From the NCBI GenBank assembly GCA_946894095.1, contig OX335647.2, positions 15,270,001-15,334,000 on the forward strand: DNA of 64,000 nt. The letters are read 5' to 3'. The DNA comes from Incurvaria masculella (lineage: Eukaryota > Arthropoda > Insecta > Lepidoptera > Incurvariidae). Shown here in pieces: positions 19,942-31,900 of the stretch (position 1 is its first letter; each line of letters begins with the position of its first letter). Position numbers and translations under genes: made by a program. The notes under the pieces are model-generated. The model saw only the letters and a program-made list of their open reading frames with translations. It ran no database searches and was not told the origin of the DNA.

Positions 19942-20629
19942 ATTTTTTTATGTAACTGCATATGGATGGCTAATACCAAACTGACTGTCAGATATTAGCC
20001 TAACACGCCGCATAGGAACTAGGTGCCATGCCAGGACCTTCGGGTAAATTGAACTGGATGGAAAACCTGGACAATTTTCATTGCCCCTTCGACCATAGTT
20101 CATTCAATGCGATGGTTTTATATGCAACCTGACATGGATGGCTAATACCACACAACTACCGTTATGATATTAGCCCAATACACCACATTCCCGAAGGAAT
20201 TAGGTGCCATGCCAGGACCTTACCTTTATGAGCACGGCTACATTGAACTGGATGGAAAACACGGACAATTTTTCATTGCCGCTTCGACTAGTTATACCAC
20301 CTAGTTACATACTGTTTTACATGGATTCCGAACCATGAAACAGCACGCATTCGTGACGAAATGCACTTATCAAACTCAGAAAGAGAAATAAAGTGGTGCG
20401 CTAAACCAATCCCCGCGCCACTAGGCTACTAGCTGCCAACCCGGGCGGGATTAATCCTACCACCTAGTAAGTAAGAAAGGGGACCTACAGTTTTAGGTGA
20501 AATCCGAACCGGGCCCAGCCTCAACGTTTGAAAATGGTCACCCATTCAGAAACTAACCGCGCTCAGATGTGCTTCACCAAGCTTATCGATCACAAGGCGT
20601 CGCGCCACTGGGCTACCGAGGCTCTCGTC
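19942..20629 (-). mobile_element. SINE with 5S rRNA-like head, split by a second SINE
   Basis: The minus-strand element has its tail and body at 19942-20116 and its head plus the first body part at 20436-20629. The head, read on the minus strand, contains 'gcgcggttagtttctg' and 'aatgggtgacc', matching the 5S rRNA 3' half (C-box-like at 20536-20549). The body is broken inside 'gggttggtaccatcgc', exactly where the inner SINE lies. Confidence 0.7.
20117..20435 (-). mobile_element. SINE with tRNA-like head inserted into the 5S-head SINE
   Basis: Inner minus-strand copy: the A-box side 'gtagcctagtggcgcgggg' is present, but the B-box segment ('gaggcccgggttcaatacc' in the copy at 10081) is deleted. 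The tail 'ccatccatgtcaggttgc' is intact. It must be younger than the element it interrupts. Confidence 0.7.
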
Positions 20630-20799
20630 TTACAATGAATCAAACATTAATTTATTACTCAGGTGCGTTGGTTTTCCCTAGTTCCTAATCTCTTTATTGT
20701 TCCTGCGACTCTACCTTCAATTTAATCTACTTAGCAAAAGTATATCCAACTATTGTATTTTCGGTAACATAACCGTTTTTGGTTTCTAATACGAAAAAC

Positions 20800-21092
20800 C
20801 GGCCAAGTGCGAGTCGGACCCGCACACGAAGGGTTCCGTACCATCGTAAAAAAAAAATCACGTTTTTTGTATGGGAGCCCCCTTTAAATTTAATTATTTT
20901 TTAATCTTACCTATTTGTTGTTATAGCGGCAAAATAAATACACACTCTGTGAAAATTTCAGCTGTCTACCTGTTACGGTTACTGAGATACAGCCCTGTGA
21001 CAGACGGACAGACGGACGGACGGACGGACGGACGGACAGCGGAGGCTTAGTAATAGGGTTCCGTTTCACCCTTTGGGTACGGAACCCTAAAA
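20800..21092 (+). repeat. Lepidopteran dispersed repeat with (ACGG)n, full copy
   Basis: Runs from 'ggccaagtgcgagtcgg' through 'tatgggagcccc' and 'tgttatagcggcaa' to a (GACG/GACGG)n tract at 21001-21036, ending 'ttgggtacggaaccctaaaa'. This order is familiar from many lepidopteran introns. An opposite-strand copy lies at 57805-58085 and a 5' piece at 29995. Confidence 0.75.
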
Positions 21093-22580
21093 AGCAATTT
21101 CAAGTACTTAATGCAAGGTCAGATATGAGTCTGGCAGACGATTTCAGTCTTCGCGCGTCGAGACTGAGTCCGCGATTGTAATAGCAATGTCTTGTCAAGT
21201 CGTTGAATCTTCGGTCCTCCTGGTTAATGAGCCGTCAGAGACTGTTGCGCTTGCCCACCCTCCCCTCCTGCCTCCCCCGCCGCCCCCCAGGCCGCCCCGG
21301 GCTGAAGGGTTGTCACACAACCGACGCATACTCGAGTCAAATCAAGATTAACGAGCCCATTTAGTTTTATGAACAAGTGCTTGGTTACGCCTTAATGGAA
21401 TAAGGAGGCGGGTGGTCCGTTGTATTTTCTTGCTAACGAGATCGCTGTTCAACTGGTGAAATATATATTTTCACTTCTGATTTGTTCTGAGACTCATGAA
21501 AACACTTTATTTGTTATCGAACGCTCGACAATCATCAATCATCAGAGTATAGGACAGTGACAGCACTTATGAGCATTCGGAAATGTCAGAAGTGCACCGT
21601 ACGCCATGTCCGACCTTCCAGGGGCCTCTTTATGTCCTCTTGAAGGTCCTTTGTGGCAATCTAAGGGCTTCAGATTTTTAGTTTGATATGTAAGCAGGCA
21701 GATAATGCAATATCTGTCTTGCACTGATATGTGAAGGGAAACACGAATGGTTTTTAGAATTACCACCGTTCAGCAAAATCACGGACAATTTTCATTGATT
21801 CTTTAAAATGTTTTATCTAATGCGATGGTACGAACTTGGGCAATAATAACTTATTAGTACCTTAGGAAGGGATCTACGCGACTGGGGCCGGTGCTGTTTA
21901 ACCTTCATGCAGCCGGGGCTGACTAAATACATTCAGAAGTCTCAGCAACCTATCTCGCAAGTGCCAAAGCGTTAAACTGCTAGAAACACGTTTCTTTTCT
22001 CTCTTATTCTCATATTTTTTATAAAAAAAGGATTACTTTTCATCGCGCTTTCATAAAACATATTTTTTTTTGTACTTGTGGGATTGTATTTTCAATTACA
22101 TGTTAAATAAATACTTAAAAATAACTATTTCATAGTTTTTCCGTCTTTAGTACAGCAGAACTCTATAAGGTTATACAAAGCATCGTCGTTTTTGCGACGG
22201 AACCCTTTGCTATAAGCGATAAAAGGGACCCGTGCGACCTGGCTCTGGTGTCCGTCGGTTACTGCATTTTGCCCCGATTTTTTCTATTCAAATTCAATTC
22301 AAATTCAATTTATTTTTCCAAAAACACACGTATATACATAATTAACTAAAAAAAAAACAATATGTTATAATACATTTTACAAAAAACTACGTTGCAGCCT
22401 ACAGAAGAACTAAATTCTGTGTAGTAGGCCGCATTAGGTATAGCACATAAAAGTACATTAAAAAGTAATGGTGAACGCACACTGTACTGTCTATCGTATG
22501 TTGTAGAATATGATGAGTTGAATGTATTATCCATTTTATGTATTATAAGCGTGAATGTGAGGCATTGTTAGGGAGTTTGT
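21093..22580. other. Intergenic with small SINE piece and a C-rich block
   Basis: A C-rich stretch at about 21250-21300, a minus-strand piece of SINE body at 21775-21850, and 'attcaaattcaa'-type simple sequence at 22285-22312. No supported gene. Confidence 0.4.
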
Positions 22581-23638
22581 GTTTGCTGAGTCCTAAATGT
22601 GAGGATACACACCTACCTGTGCACCCAAAAACGAGACCTTTTGAAATCCGAGACGGTCTCGGATTTGACTACATAAAAATTGAAATAACGGCCGAAATAT
22701 AAGACTTTTGATTGGTCAGATCTCATACACTTCATTGACCAATGAAAAGCCATCAAATTATAGTCTCGAATTCGTTAAATTTCGAAGTTTGTAAGAGTGT
22801 GATTTTTGAGACTCAAAATGCGTAGTTCCAGTGTGTGACCACCAGACGGCGCTGCAGTCGGAATTGTGTATGCTCAAGAACCCAAATGTGAGACCGCCTC
22901 GTTTTTATTTGTGTGATAATAGTGTGAGTGTATCGATCAAAACAAGACCGTCTCGTTTTCGCCTTATGAACAAACACACAGGTGTGCGAGAAAGACATTA
23001 TTGCTTATTAGGTCTACTTTTATTCTTCACGGCAATCCATCAGTCAGTCGCTCTTGCTTTTGAGCTTGCAGCAGACGCGCGCGTGGGTCTTTCGTTGTGC
23101 TACCGGTGAACCAGTAACTATACTTACGAACAGTTAGTTAACAGTTAGATAACATTTTGTTTTAGGACTTAAAATAAATTTTAAAATAAGATTTTTTTTA
23201 AGTCGTATAACAAAATACTGCCCATCTTTTTTGTTCCAAATATACCAAGAAATAAATACCAGGTTTACGTTTGGACCATACCCCGAAAACCCGGTGCAGT
23301 TTAGCTGCAAGTGAAACTCATCGAAGTAAACTGCTTATAAGCCACGACCAAATGTCCTTCCAGTCAAATAAGGGCAAGGATCTTGATTATATAAAAGTAA
23401 ATATCGAAGCAGACATCATTTAAAATGCAAACATGAACCAGAAGTAGTGAATATCCAAAAATCTGCACATATGTATTATTATATCTCTATGGCACATATT
23501 AAAGCACAGTCCGATTCAATCACAAAAAGTAAAGTTATCAAAATAACTAATATTGTACTCGATATTTAAATTCGTGTTTTTATTTTGATTTTAATTAAAT
23601 ATATGTAATAGTGCAAATAGTGGGTGTTGAATGAAGTT

Positions 23639-23961
23639 GGGTCACTGAATTAATTCTCGTGCAGGTCGTTAGAGTAGACTGAGGGATTCTTCATTCGTGG
23701 TTCGGATTCCACGTGAAACAGTAGGTCCCCTTCCTTACTAAACCTGGTGGTAGGGTTAATCCCGCCCGGGTTGGTACGACCGCATTGGATGAACGATTGG
23801 TCTAAGCGGCAATGAAAATTGTCCGTGTTTTTCATCCAGTTTAATGTAGCCGCGCAATATAAGGATGGTCCAGGCATGTCACCTGGTTTTCATGTGGTGT
23901 TATGGGCTGATATCACGACGGTGGTTGTGGTATTAGCCATCATGTTGGGATTACAAAAAAA
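23639..23961 (+). mobile_element. SINE with third head type
   Basis: Begins 'gggtcactgaattaattc', has the 'gactgagggattc' and 'tggttcggattccac' head, then the shared body, and ends 'attagccatcatg' followed by A6. It lies inside the 22581-25388 candidate element. Confidence 0.65.
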
Positions 23962-24394
23962 CTATTTCATTTATTTCCACTTCAGCTCCAGTTGCGCTCT
24001 GTTTTAATGTCGGTGGTTATTTGACATATTCATTGGTGAAACTGAGTATTTATGTAGGTATATGTATATTCGGATAATTTGAAATATCGAGCTTAAAATA
24101 TTGGTAATTTTTTAAAGCTCTGACATAATTAATAAGCACATGTAAATGATAAAACTTACAGTTATTAAATGGAATATTTCTTGCAAAAAGATTCCGGACA
24201 CTAACTTGTAACGTCGCTTTGATATTTTATTTATGGGAAAGGGCTGTGCTTATAATAGATAAGTGCGCCAAACTTAGCTTCTAACTGGGATGGTAGAGTG
24301 GATTATAATAAGCAATTTTGGTAAAGGAACATAGGTAAGGAATCGAAGTTTTCTATCCAAAGTATTTTTTTTAAATATTAAATCATGTATTTAT

Positions 24395-24720
24395 TATTCA
24401 CGTATTCCGACGTGAACAGGTAATTTTGACCTTGAAAAGTTCCTTGCCAATATCTGCATCGCCACCATCTGCCTCGCTGGCGGTGGAGACATGGCGATGC
24501 GTACGTTGGTGAGACGTTGGAGAAGGATATATGGGTACCTCATTGGCGATTAATTTGCGGCCCACACTCAGCTCCATAGCTAGCGGCGGATTTGTGCCGG
24601 CGGAGGAGATATTGGCGATGCATACGTTGACGACGCATTCCCTGGCGTTGAAGCTAGGCGACGGAGACATTGGCGATGGAGATGAAGGAGGGGTATAACT
24701 CAGCTTACAATGGCTTCACC
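24395..24720 (-). repeat. Degenerate 'ggcgatg' minisatellite-like repeat, copy 1
   Basis: Variants of 'gatgcatacgttggc' and 'gacggagatattggcg' recur imperfectly. It is related to the cleaner array at 44818-45027 and is followed by 'ttcaccgaacatatccggg', also seen near 5010. Confidence 0.5.
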
Positions 24721-25844
24721 GAACATATCCGGGCCCATTGGCAGTAGAGAAAGGTTTCAATAGAGGTCGGGACAAGGGGTGGCCACCGTCTCCTACGCGC
24801 TAACGTTTCGGCTCGCTTCAAGCCTCATCAAGCATCGAATTATATGATACCGTCAAGGCAAGTTTTCAGGTTGCACCAGACAACAAACACAAATGAGTGA
24901 AATATACTAATATGAGACTATGTAAGGCCTCAGGTTTGGTTAACTGGCAATATAAAAAGCTCACTGCTTACATTAGCCTAAAGCGAGACGTTTTACACAT
25001 ATTATCTGATTGAAAATTTTAAATGTGAGGCCGCCTCATATTTGGGCATTTCACAATCCCAAAAACGAGACTCTTGACACACAATATTGATACACACCAA
25101 AAGCGAGCCGTTTTATACACACCACCTGCTATACAGCACGAATTGGAGCCCTCGTCTCGGATTCGTGCAGGCCTCGGATATGGGTGTGTTAGCACATTTA
25201 AAAAACCTTGAATATCTCTGAAACTATATATGATATCGAAACGGGTGTTTGAGAGTATAATATGTGAGAAGACGAAGGCCGTCCTTATCTATGTGATATG
25301 TCTGTATTTTGATAAATAGCTGAGGGCCTCGGATTGGTGCATTTAAACAAGTCAAGAAACTTGGTCTCACATTTAGGACTCAGCAAACAAGGGTGTATGT
25401 GAGGATGTGTTTGTGCAAGGTTTTTTTTTTATTTGAGCATATATTAGGTAGATTGCATCAGACTACGACACTGAAGAGTTTTTCAACATCACATACAGAC
25501 ATATACAAAAGCAAAGTAGTAATTTTCTATGAATGGTTGTTTCAAAATTCTGAAAAATTACCAACCATAAAAGTGTACCTAGCACTTCAATAGTTATGCA
25601 TAAACTAATTATTTTTGCTCGAAACTTCATACTGTTTAAGAAAAAACTTGTTTTTTTTTTTGTATGAAATTGTAACTTATCATAAATCGAGGGCGCATTT
25701 ATTCGATTTAGACGTTAGCCGTTAGGAGAGCGGAAGTCCACGTGTGGGTACGTCTTGAGGCCCCACTTCATCATCAATACGTTCACGTTTGACTGGGTTT
25801 TTTATCGAACTGGACATGAACGGTCAATGCAACACTTTTACCCG

Positions 25845-26051
25845 ATATGATGTTATCCCAACATACCTAATGGAACCCAGGTGCCATACCAGAAATTTGC
25901 CTTATATTGCACGAGTACATTGAACTCGATAGAAACACGAACGAATTGCATTGCCGGTCCACACCACACGGTCAGGCACGACGGTCGAAAATGGCCACCC
26001 AACAAGAACACCGGATGGGATCGGGACCGCATCCGAGGCTGAGGCTGACAA
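25845..26051 (-). mobile_element. Diverged SINE with 5S-like head, central deletion
   Basis: On the minus strand 'gttgggtggccattttcgac' (5S-like 3' half) is followed by body pieces 'tcgagttcaatgtactcg' and 'ggtatggcacc'. The middle of the body is missing. Confidence 0.45.
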
Positions 26052-26500
26052 TACCATATAAACAGTTATGAATTATCCAGTGTAAACCATACTACTGTGC
26101 TACGCTGTATATCCGTAAATGTATTTTCCATGTCAAACAATGAAACAACTCGGTTTTAGACCGAATGCTCAGTGAATAGAAACCAATTCGTGGTCACATA
26201 TTCTAAACACATTCCATGTAGATTTTACTAGATGGAGCACTTAAAATGTGAACGATAAAAATCTCCACATTTTCTCTATTTACGGTGTAACGACATGAGA
26301 ATACGTGACTATCCAAGCATCGATGCTACGAATAACCCGGCGTGAGTAATGAGCAATAAATTGAAAAAAAAAAACAATATCGAGCCACGGAATTTCAAAA
26401 CAAACGCCCAAAATATTGTCTGCACAACGTCAGCGACGCCGATCCAGAATAATGGCTATATTCTACCGTTCCCCGGGCGCGGGTAACTTGAAAGAACAAG
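26052..26500. other. Intergenic, nothing recognised
   Basis: AT-rich up to the CpG-rich stretch that begins near 26460. No exon or repeat assigned. Confidence 0.35.
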
Positions 26501-26910
26501 CGCGAACACTTTTACATCTTGCACGTAAAAAAGATTGACTACTCCGGCAGTTCGTGTGTGTTTAACTTTGCTCCAAACAGCCGATGCAGTGGAGTCCACC
26601 GTCCAGTTTTATCCGCAGTGCGTTCGCAGCCCTGCCCGCCTCGCTACCCAACTTGGGCGCCGCGCCGGCGACTTGACGCGCGGAGAACGCGGGAATCGGC
26701 GCCCTGCGACACCGCTATGAGAGCGATTGCTCCATTGTGCGCCAGTCGACAGCCACAATTTCCGCCGCTTTGAAATAAATTCGCTTGAAATATCGCGAGA
26801 TCGCAACCTTAATTTCCGACAGTGGAAGTGTTTGTTTAAAAAAAAAATTAGTGTAACTGACAGGTTAATTTGATCATCGTACGGTTACAATTTCGGGAAA
26901 ATCTTTAAAG
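26460..26910 (+). promoter_or_regulatory. CpG-rich region and probable 5' non-coding exon of the two-span membrane protein gene
   Basis: A sharp rise in CpG content (about 26460-26780) is followed by a consensus splice donor 'aaag|gtaagc' at 26910/26911. The next acceptor that leads into coding sequence is at 28797/28798. Position, composition and donor fit a promoter with an untranslated first exon. Short ORFs in the block are in several frames and look incidental. Confidence 0.4.
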
Positions 26911-28107
26911 GTAAGCTGATGGAATGCGTTAAGAGGGCTTAGTTACGCTCCCTTCGAAGCGTAGAGCGCTCTTTTATTTTTTTTATTGTTTGTAAACAGA
27001 ATGAATCTGGAAACATACTGTGTTTAAAAGAATTTAAGTTAGTGTAAGAAAAGTTACTTTTGTTTTCATGTGCCAAGAACATTAGAAGATCTGGTACGCT
27101 ACGTGTTAACATTGTAAATTAACGAATTAAATTATTATTACCGGATTTTTTTTCATTTTAGTACAATAATCGAATCCGATTAATAGACAAGAAATTTGAA
27201 AACAAGAAAAACGTATTCTAAATGTAAGCATGCAAGAGTGAATATGTTTTTTTTATTTACTAAAATTTGTTCTTTTAATCATTACAATCGGTTTGAATGT
27301 TTACTGCTCAACTGCTCGTCAATCAACCCAGATTCCCACAAAATACCGGAAGGCACGAGATGCGCGTGCGTAGGATTATGTAAACACTGTCTCGACTATT
27401 TCTGTTAAAAAGTGGCTGTAAACCGACACTTACGCGGCGTCCAAACATCCGGTTGCAGAACCGGTATAAGTGATTTACATAGTTCACTGAAAAAAAATAT
27501 ATCACTGATTCTAACCGTAATTACGATTATAACAACCGTCTTGCAACGCTGAAACAGAGCCGACTAAGTAAATCGGTTCCTCTATGTATGTGTGTGTGAA
27601 AACTGTATCTTTTAATGGTTTTTTTAACTGTCTGCTAACTATTTTCTCCTACTGTTTCCCTAACTGTGTGAAAACTGTTTCTAGCTTTAGTATTTTTCCA
27701 TTCTTGGTTACGTGTTATATTCAGTGAAAAGATACTGTCCATTCTGATAAAATTACTGTACCTCTTGAAACAGGGCAGGTCCACGCCTAATTTGTAGTCA
27801 GCCGTAATGTTCAGTCAGAAAAGATAACCTTTACAAAATCATCTGATCCGTCACACGTGTTATTTTCACAAGGCGGTACTGTTCAATCGGTTAAAATAAC
27901 TGTTATTGTAATATTAACTGTTTTGGCTCAATAATAGATACTTATCGTAATAAATTAATAGTGATGATGACTGAATTTTAACTGTGCTAAAAAAATTCGA
28001 CATCAATCAACAATTAAATCAACAAAACTTGGAATGATGTGAGCCTTTTTTAAATATTATCAAGCACTTCATAAAGCTGTGCAGGTGGGTCAAGCAAAAA
28101 TATTACA

Positions 28108-28466
28108 GTGGTTCCACTGAATTTCTGAATCGCCTGAAGAGGCGACTAAGATATTCGTTGTTGGTGGTTCGGATTCCAGGTATAAGTGTAGGTAGGGTTA
28201 GTTGTAGCTGGTAATAAGAAGAGGAATAGCTAAATGTTGCTGGTATAATTAAGATGTAACGGGATCGTCCCGAGGCTCCTGGGTGAGAACCAGTTTAGTA
28301 TGATTATCACAGCTATAAGGTGAGAAGTAGACTGAGTCTACCATAAAAACCAGGGTTGAATATACAGGTGATTGGAAATGCGATACATTCCTTCTAAAAC
28401 ACAAAGGTTGGTACTTTGTTCGTACCATCGCATTGAATCGTTGGTCCAAGCGGCAATGAAAAATGT
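28108..28466 (+). mobile_element. SINE with third head type, interrupted and partial
   Basis: Head 'aagaggcgactaagatattc' at about 28136-28157, then a stretch of about 190 bp unlike the family, then body 'taccatcgcattgaatcg' and 'agcggcaatgaaaaatg'. The tail is absent. Confidence 0.45.
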
Positions 28467-28474
28467 AATAGACA

Positions 28475-28690
28475 TCCAAACTTATATTATAAATGCGAAA
28501 GTAATCCTGTCCGTTGCGTTTTCACGCTTAAACCGCTGAACAAATTTATTTAACGTTACCTTGGGGAAGGATATCTTTAGTGGCGAAAGTTAAACTCAAT
28601 GGGGGTGAATAGGGGATGAAAGTTTGTATGGGAACACATATAATATCCAAGAAATAATTCAGCTCGGCATCGGTCCAAAACGACATTGAC
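28475..28690 (+). repeat. RTE-like LINE 3' fragment abutting exon A's intron
   Basis: 'tataaatgcgaaagtaatc' through 'gaataggggatgaaagtttg' to 'cggtccaaaacgacattgac' matches the tail at 58930-59005 (opposite orientation) and resembles common lepidopteran RTE ends. Confidence 0.5.
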
Positions 28691-28804
28691 TCGAGCTTAA
28701 GAACTTTCTTATTGTCGATAAAAAATGTGGTTAAAGCGATAAATATATTCTGGGCATATGGATACAAAAATACCATAATGTTTCGTTGTTGTTTCAGCCT
28801 GAAA

Positions 28805-28954
28805 ATGAACCTGAAGCTAAACAACGAGCAGCAAATTTCCACCTCCGCTGCGAGCGAGGGCGGCGCCGGGGGTGGCGGGGGTGGCGGGGGTGGGGCAGGC
28901 GGTGCGGGCGGAGGGGGTGGAGGCGCCGCACCCGTCGCTCGGGCGGCAATCAAA
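28805..28954 (+). CDS. Two-span protein exon A (start, poly-Gly)
   Basis: Acceptor tgtttcag at 28797, then 7 nt of leader and the ATG at 28805. Reads MNLKLNNEQQISTSAASEGG, then a Gly-rich run, ending AAPVARAAIK at donor aaa|gtacgt. The GC-rich strand is unusual against its AT-rich surroundings. The antisense poly-Pro ORF is a shadow. Confidence 0.65.
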
Positions 28955-31900
28955 GTACGTACCGAGCAAGTATTTCTTCTGGAGAAGGCGTGACAACAGC
29001 TGATCGCATTCACTTCTACAAGGCGTGAGTGAAACCAAAGCCACTAAAAATAATTTCAACTCATTTTGAAATTTAGAAAAGGCCAGAGCCTTTTAGGGAT
29101 CAAACCTATGCTGTAGCTTTAACTCTGTCTTTAAATTGCTCAGAATTATCAACATTAAAATGTTTCCGTTCAAATATTGTTAATTGTTGTCTTATTCCAT
29201 GGACTTCTTCAATTTAAAGTTTGTAACAGTCGTATTCATGGAGAACCTGTCAAAACTTAGTACGAGATTAGCACCGGACTAATCATATAAAAAGTTAGTC
29301 CGCCCACTCTGAATACGGCTGTGACGCTGAAATCCAGTTCAATGTAGCCGTACTCAAAAGGTCCTGGCATGACACCTAATTCCTTCGGGAATGTGGTGTA
29401 TTGGGCTAATCTCATAATGGTAGGTCTGTGGTATTAGCCATCCATGTCAGGTTGCATAAAAAAAACGTAACTTGTACTCGGCTAAGCCAAAGTTTGCCTT
29501 CCAACTGTCACTTTTGACAGAAGATTTATGGAACAAATATCGTATTTGACAGTCGAGAGCCATACTGTGGCTAAACTAAGCACGAGTCAAGTCTATGAAT
29601 CTCAGCAAAAGAGTTTAGAGCTCGAGCCCGAAAGCTCCTACTATTCCAGTCAAATAAATCGACACAAACAAGACTAATAGGGCTGCAGACCTCGAACCCC
29701 TAAATGGGACATAACAAAACATATTGGCTCGAATTGATGACAGATATCAATTCGTAAGTTGTTACCGGTGGATTTAGAGGAACAGGAACCCTGCAGGCAA
29801 TCATTTGGGCGGGGCGGAGACAAAGCGTTGGCGTCGAGTAGTGACAGGTTATCATCAAGCCTAGGCTCGCATAGCCTACGCTATGATATATAAGTAAGCC
29901 TTACTTACGTTTTATAATGAACACGCCATGCTGAAGTGTATGTCGCTCAAACTAAATAATCAAATAAATAATCAGTTGTATAGGCGTAAACAACGACGAA
30001 AACCGACCAAGTGCGAGTCCGGCTCGACCGGTATTTTGTATGGGGCCCCACTTAAATTTTTATATTTTTTCTATTTTATATTATATACTAGCTGCGGTAC
30101 CCGGCTCCGCTCGGGTAAGTGTCGGCTAAATTATTTCTTGGATAAAAAGTAGCCCACATGGCTGGTCCAAAATAGGATCAAACTGGTCCAGAACAATGTA
30201 TCCATCTAATGTACCAAAATCAATCAAGATCGTTTGAGCCGAAATATCATGATTTAATGAGAAACATCCAATATTTCCCATTTAGAGCGTCTATTACGAG
30301 TTAACAATCGCTTATAGAAAAATCGGTAAGATCATCAATGCCGCTGGTTTTCATCATTGAATAGAGCAAGCATTTGAAATATACCTACACTAAATCGGCC
30401 GTCAGCGGATTTTCATATCGATTTAACAATTGTTTAAATTAACCGGTAAGGTTATCTCACTGATTTGAGCTTATCAAAGGACATCTACAAAGCAGATTAT
30501 AAAAAATAATCAGAAAACGTTTTCCTATCAACGCTCGGTAGCGAGATCATATAAATTGGTAAGCCTTTATGAAAAGGTGTCGACGTTGGAGCGGAGGATA
30601 TAAGGATAACGAGTTTTCTCTGTTCGTCTCTTCACATACCGGCCAACACGTCTAATAGCTTTAGAATATTTTCTCTGCAAAAGTGAAAAGTAATCCCAGA
30701 CGCCATTAGACGTTCTCGGGCTCTGAAATGATTTAATAACGACTTGGTGAAATGTGCCACAGATGTCAGATGATGAATGTCATGTAAGCACTTCTACTTA
30801 AAGGACGCCGGATCCTTGCTAGCAATCACGGAAGTTGAATTCAATGTACCTACATTAGCACTAGGACACAGCCAATAAATGGCAGCGACTAAAGTGGAAT
30901 AATCAATCGCTGCCCATTTAATCTTACGAGTAAGGTCTCCTGACATCTTAGAGACGGGCGATTATTTCTTCTTTTTTTTTATATAACAAGTTCGCGCTGT
31001 GTTAAAAATTAGAATGTAATAGTAATTGATGGGTTTAAAAGAATCACGTTTTAAATAAGGTTTAAATAAAGGACTAGTTAATTTCATAACATAACTTTAA
31101 ATAGGGTGAAATGCAATTTTCACAAAGAGATTAAAATAATTTAGAAATTAATGTATCGAAGGTTTACCGTGCATGTGAAATTGAAGAATTTAAACGACAA
31201 CTTTATTATAATTTAGTTTCAGAAAAAAAAATATCCACTGATCAAGATAAGACCAACTAGATGATGAAATCAAATGGAAAAATTCGGATTCTTTAAAACA
31301 ATACTGATTTTAGGAATTCAACAAAAACTCGCATATGCAAAACTAATAAAACTAAATACAAAAATCACGCTGGTGACCAAAATTGTTTACATACAATAAA
31401 CGCGTTTTATTCCACGGCTGCGGAATCAGATAGGAGTTAATCTAATTTAGGGATCTTTTTAAAGATACTGAAAATTAAATTAAATCTATATACCACACAT
31501 ACATACTAATACGATACGCAACACTAATATAAGAAACGAACCGCTGCTAGGTTTATAATAAAATAAAAGCGTTCAGTATGGTTTGAATTCTGATGTCTGC
31601 TCTCATATTTTACATAAATTTAACGCTTGTTCATTTCGCAATATTGTTTCAAAATTAATATTTTCCTCATTTGCATCGAAATTAAGAGCCTTTCTGTAGA
31701 GAGGTACTTTCACTTTATTTAAATCAACGATTTGGAAGCCTCGAAAATACATAATTTCGGTGACCTTAACTAAAATGGATTTATAAAAAGTGACAGAGCA
31801 TGAATTTGCGTCGACTCCATTAATTTAATTTAGCATAATCTTGAGAATTTGTGACCGAAAAAGAAATACAAATATTTGTCAGTTTTACGAATTATAAAAT

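Larger units (their letters stand above)
22581..25388. mobile_element. Candidate 2.8-kb transposon bounded by perfect 23-bp inverted repeats
   Basis: 22581-22603 ('gtttgctgagtcctaaat' then gtgag) is the exact reverse complement of 25366-25388. Inside both ends, short motifs such as 'aaatgtgag.ccgcctc' (22883-22902 and 25020-25037) and 'aaaacgaga' recur in both orientations. No transposase-like ORF is visible; a SINE (23639) and a minisatellite (24395) lie within. Flanking target-site duplication is not evident, so the boundaries are provisional. Confidence 0.45.

Noticed and set aside
21001..21036. CRISPR-like or tandem array of 'gacg' units
   Set aside because: A simple tetranucleotide tract internal to a known lepidopteran repeat; no spacers.
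28546..29013. 155-aa minus-strand ORF with long poly-proline
   Set aside because: Antisense of the poly-Gly exon. The plus-strand frame has a start codon, splice sites and phase-matched downstream exons; the minus frame has none.
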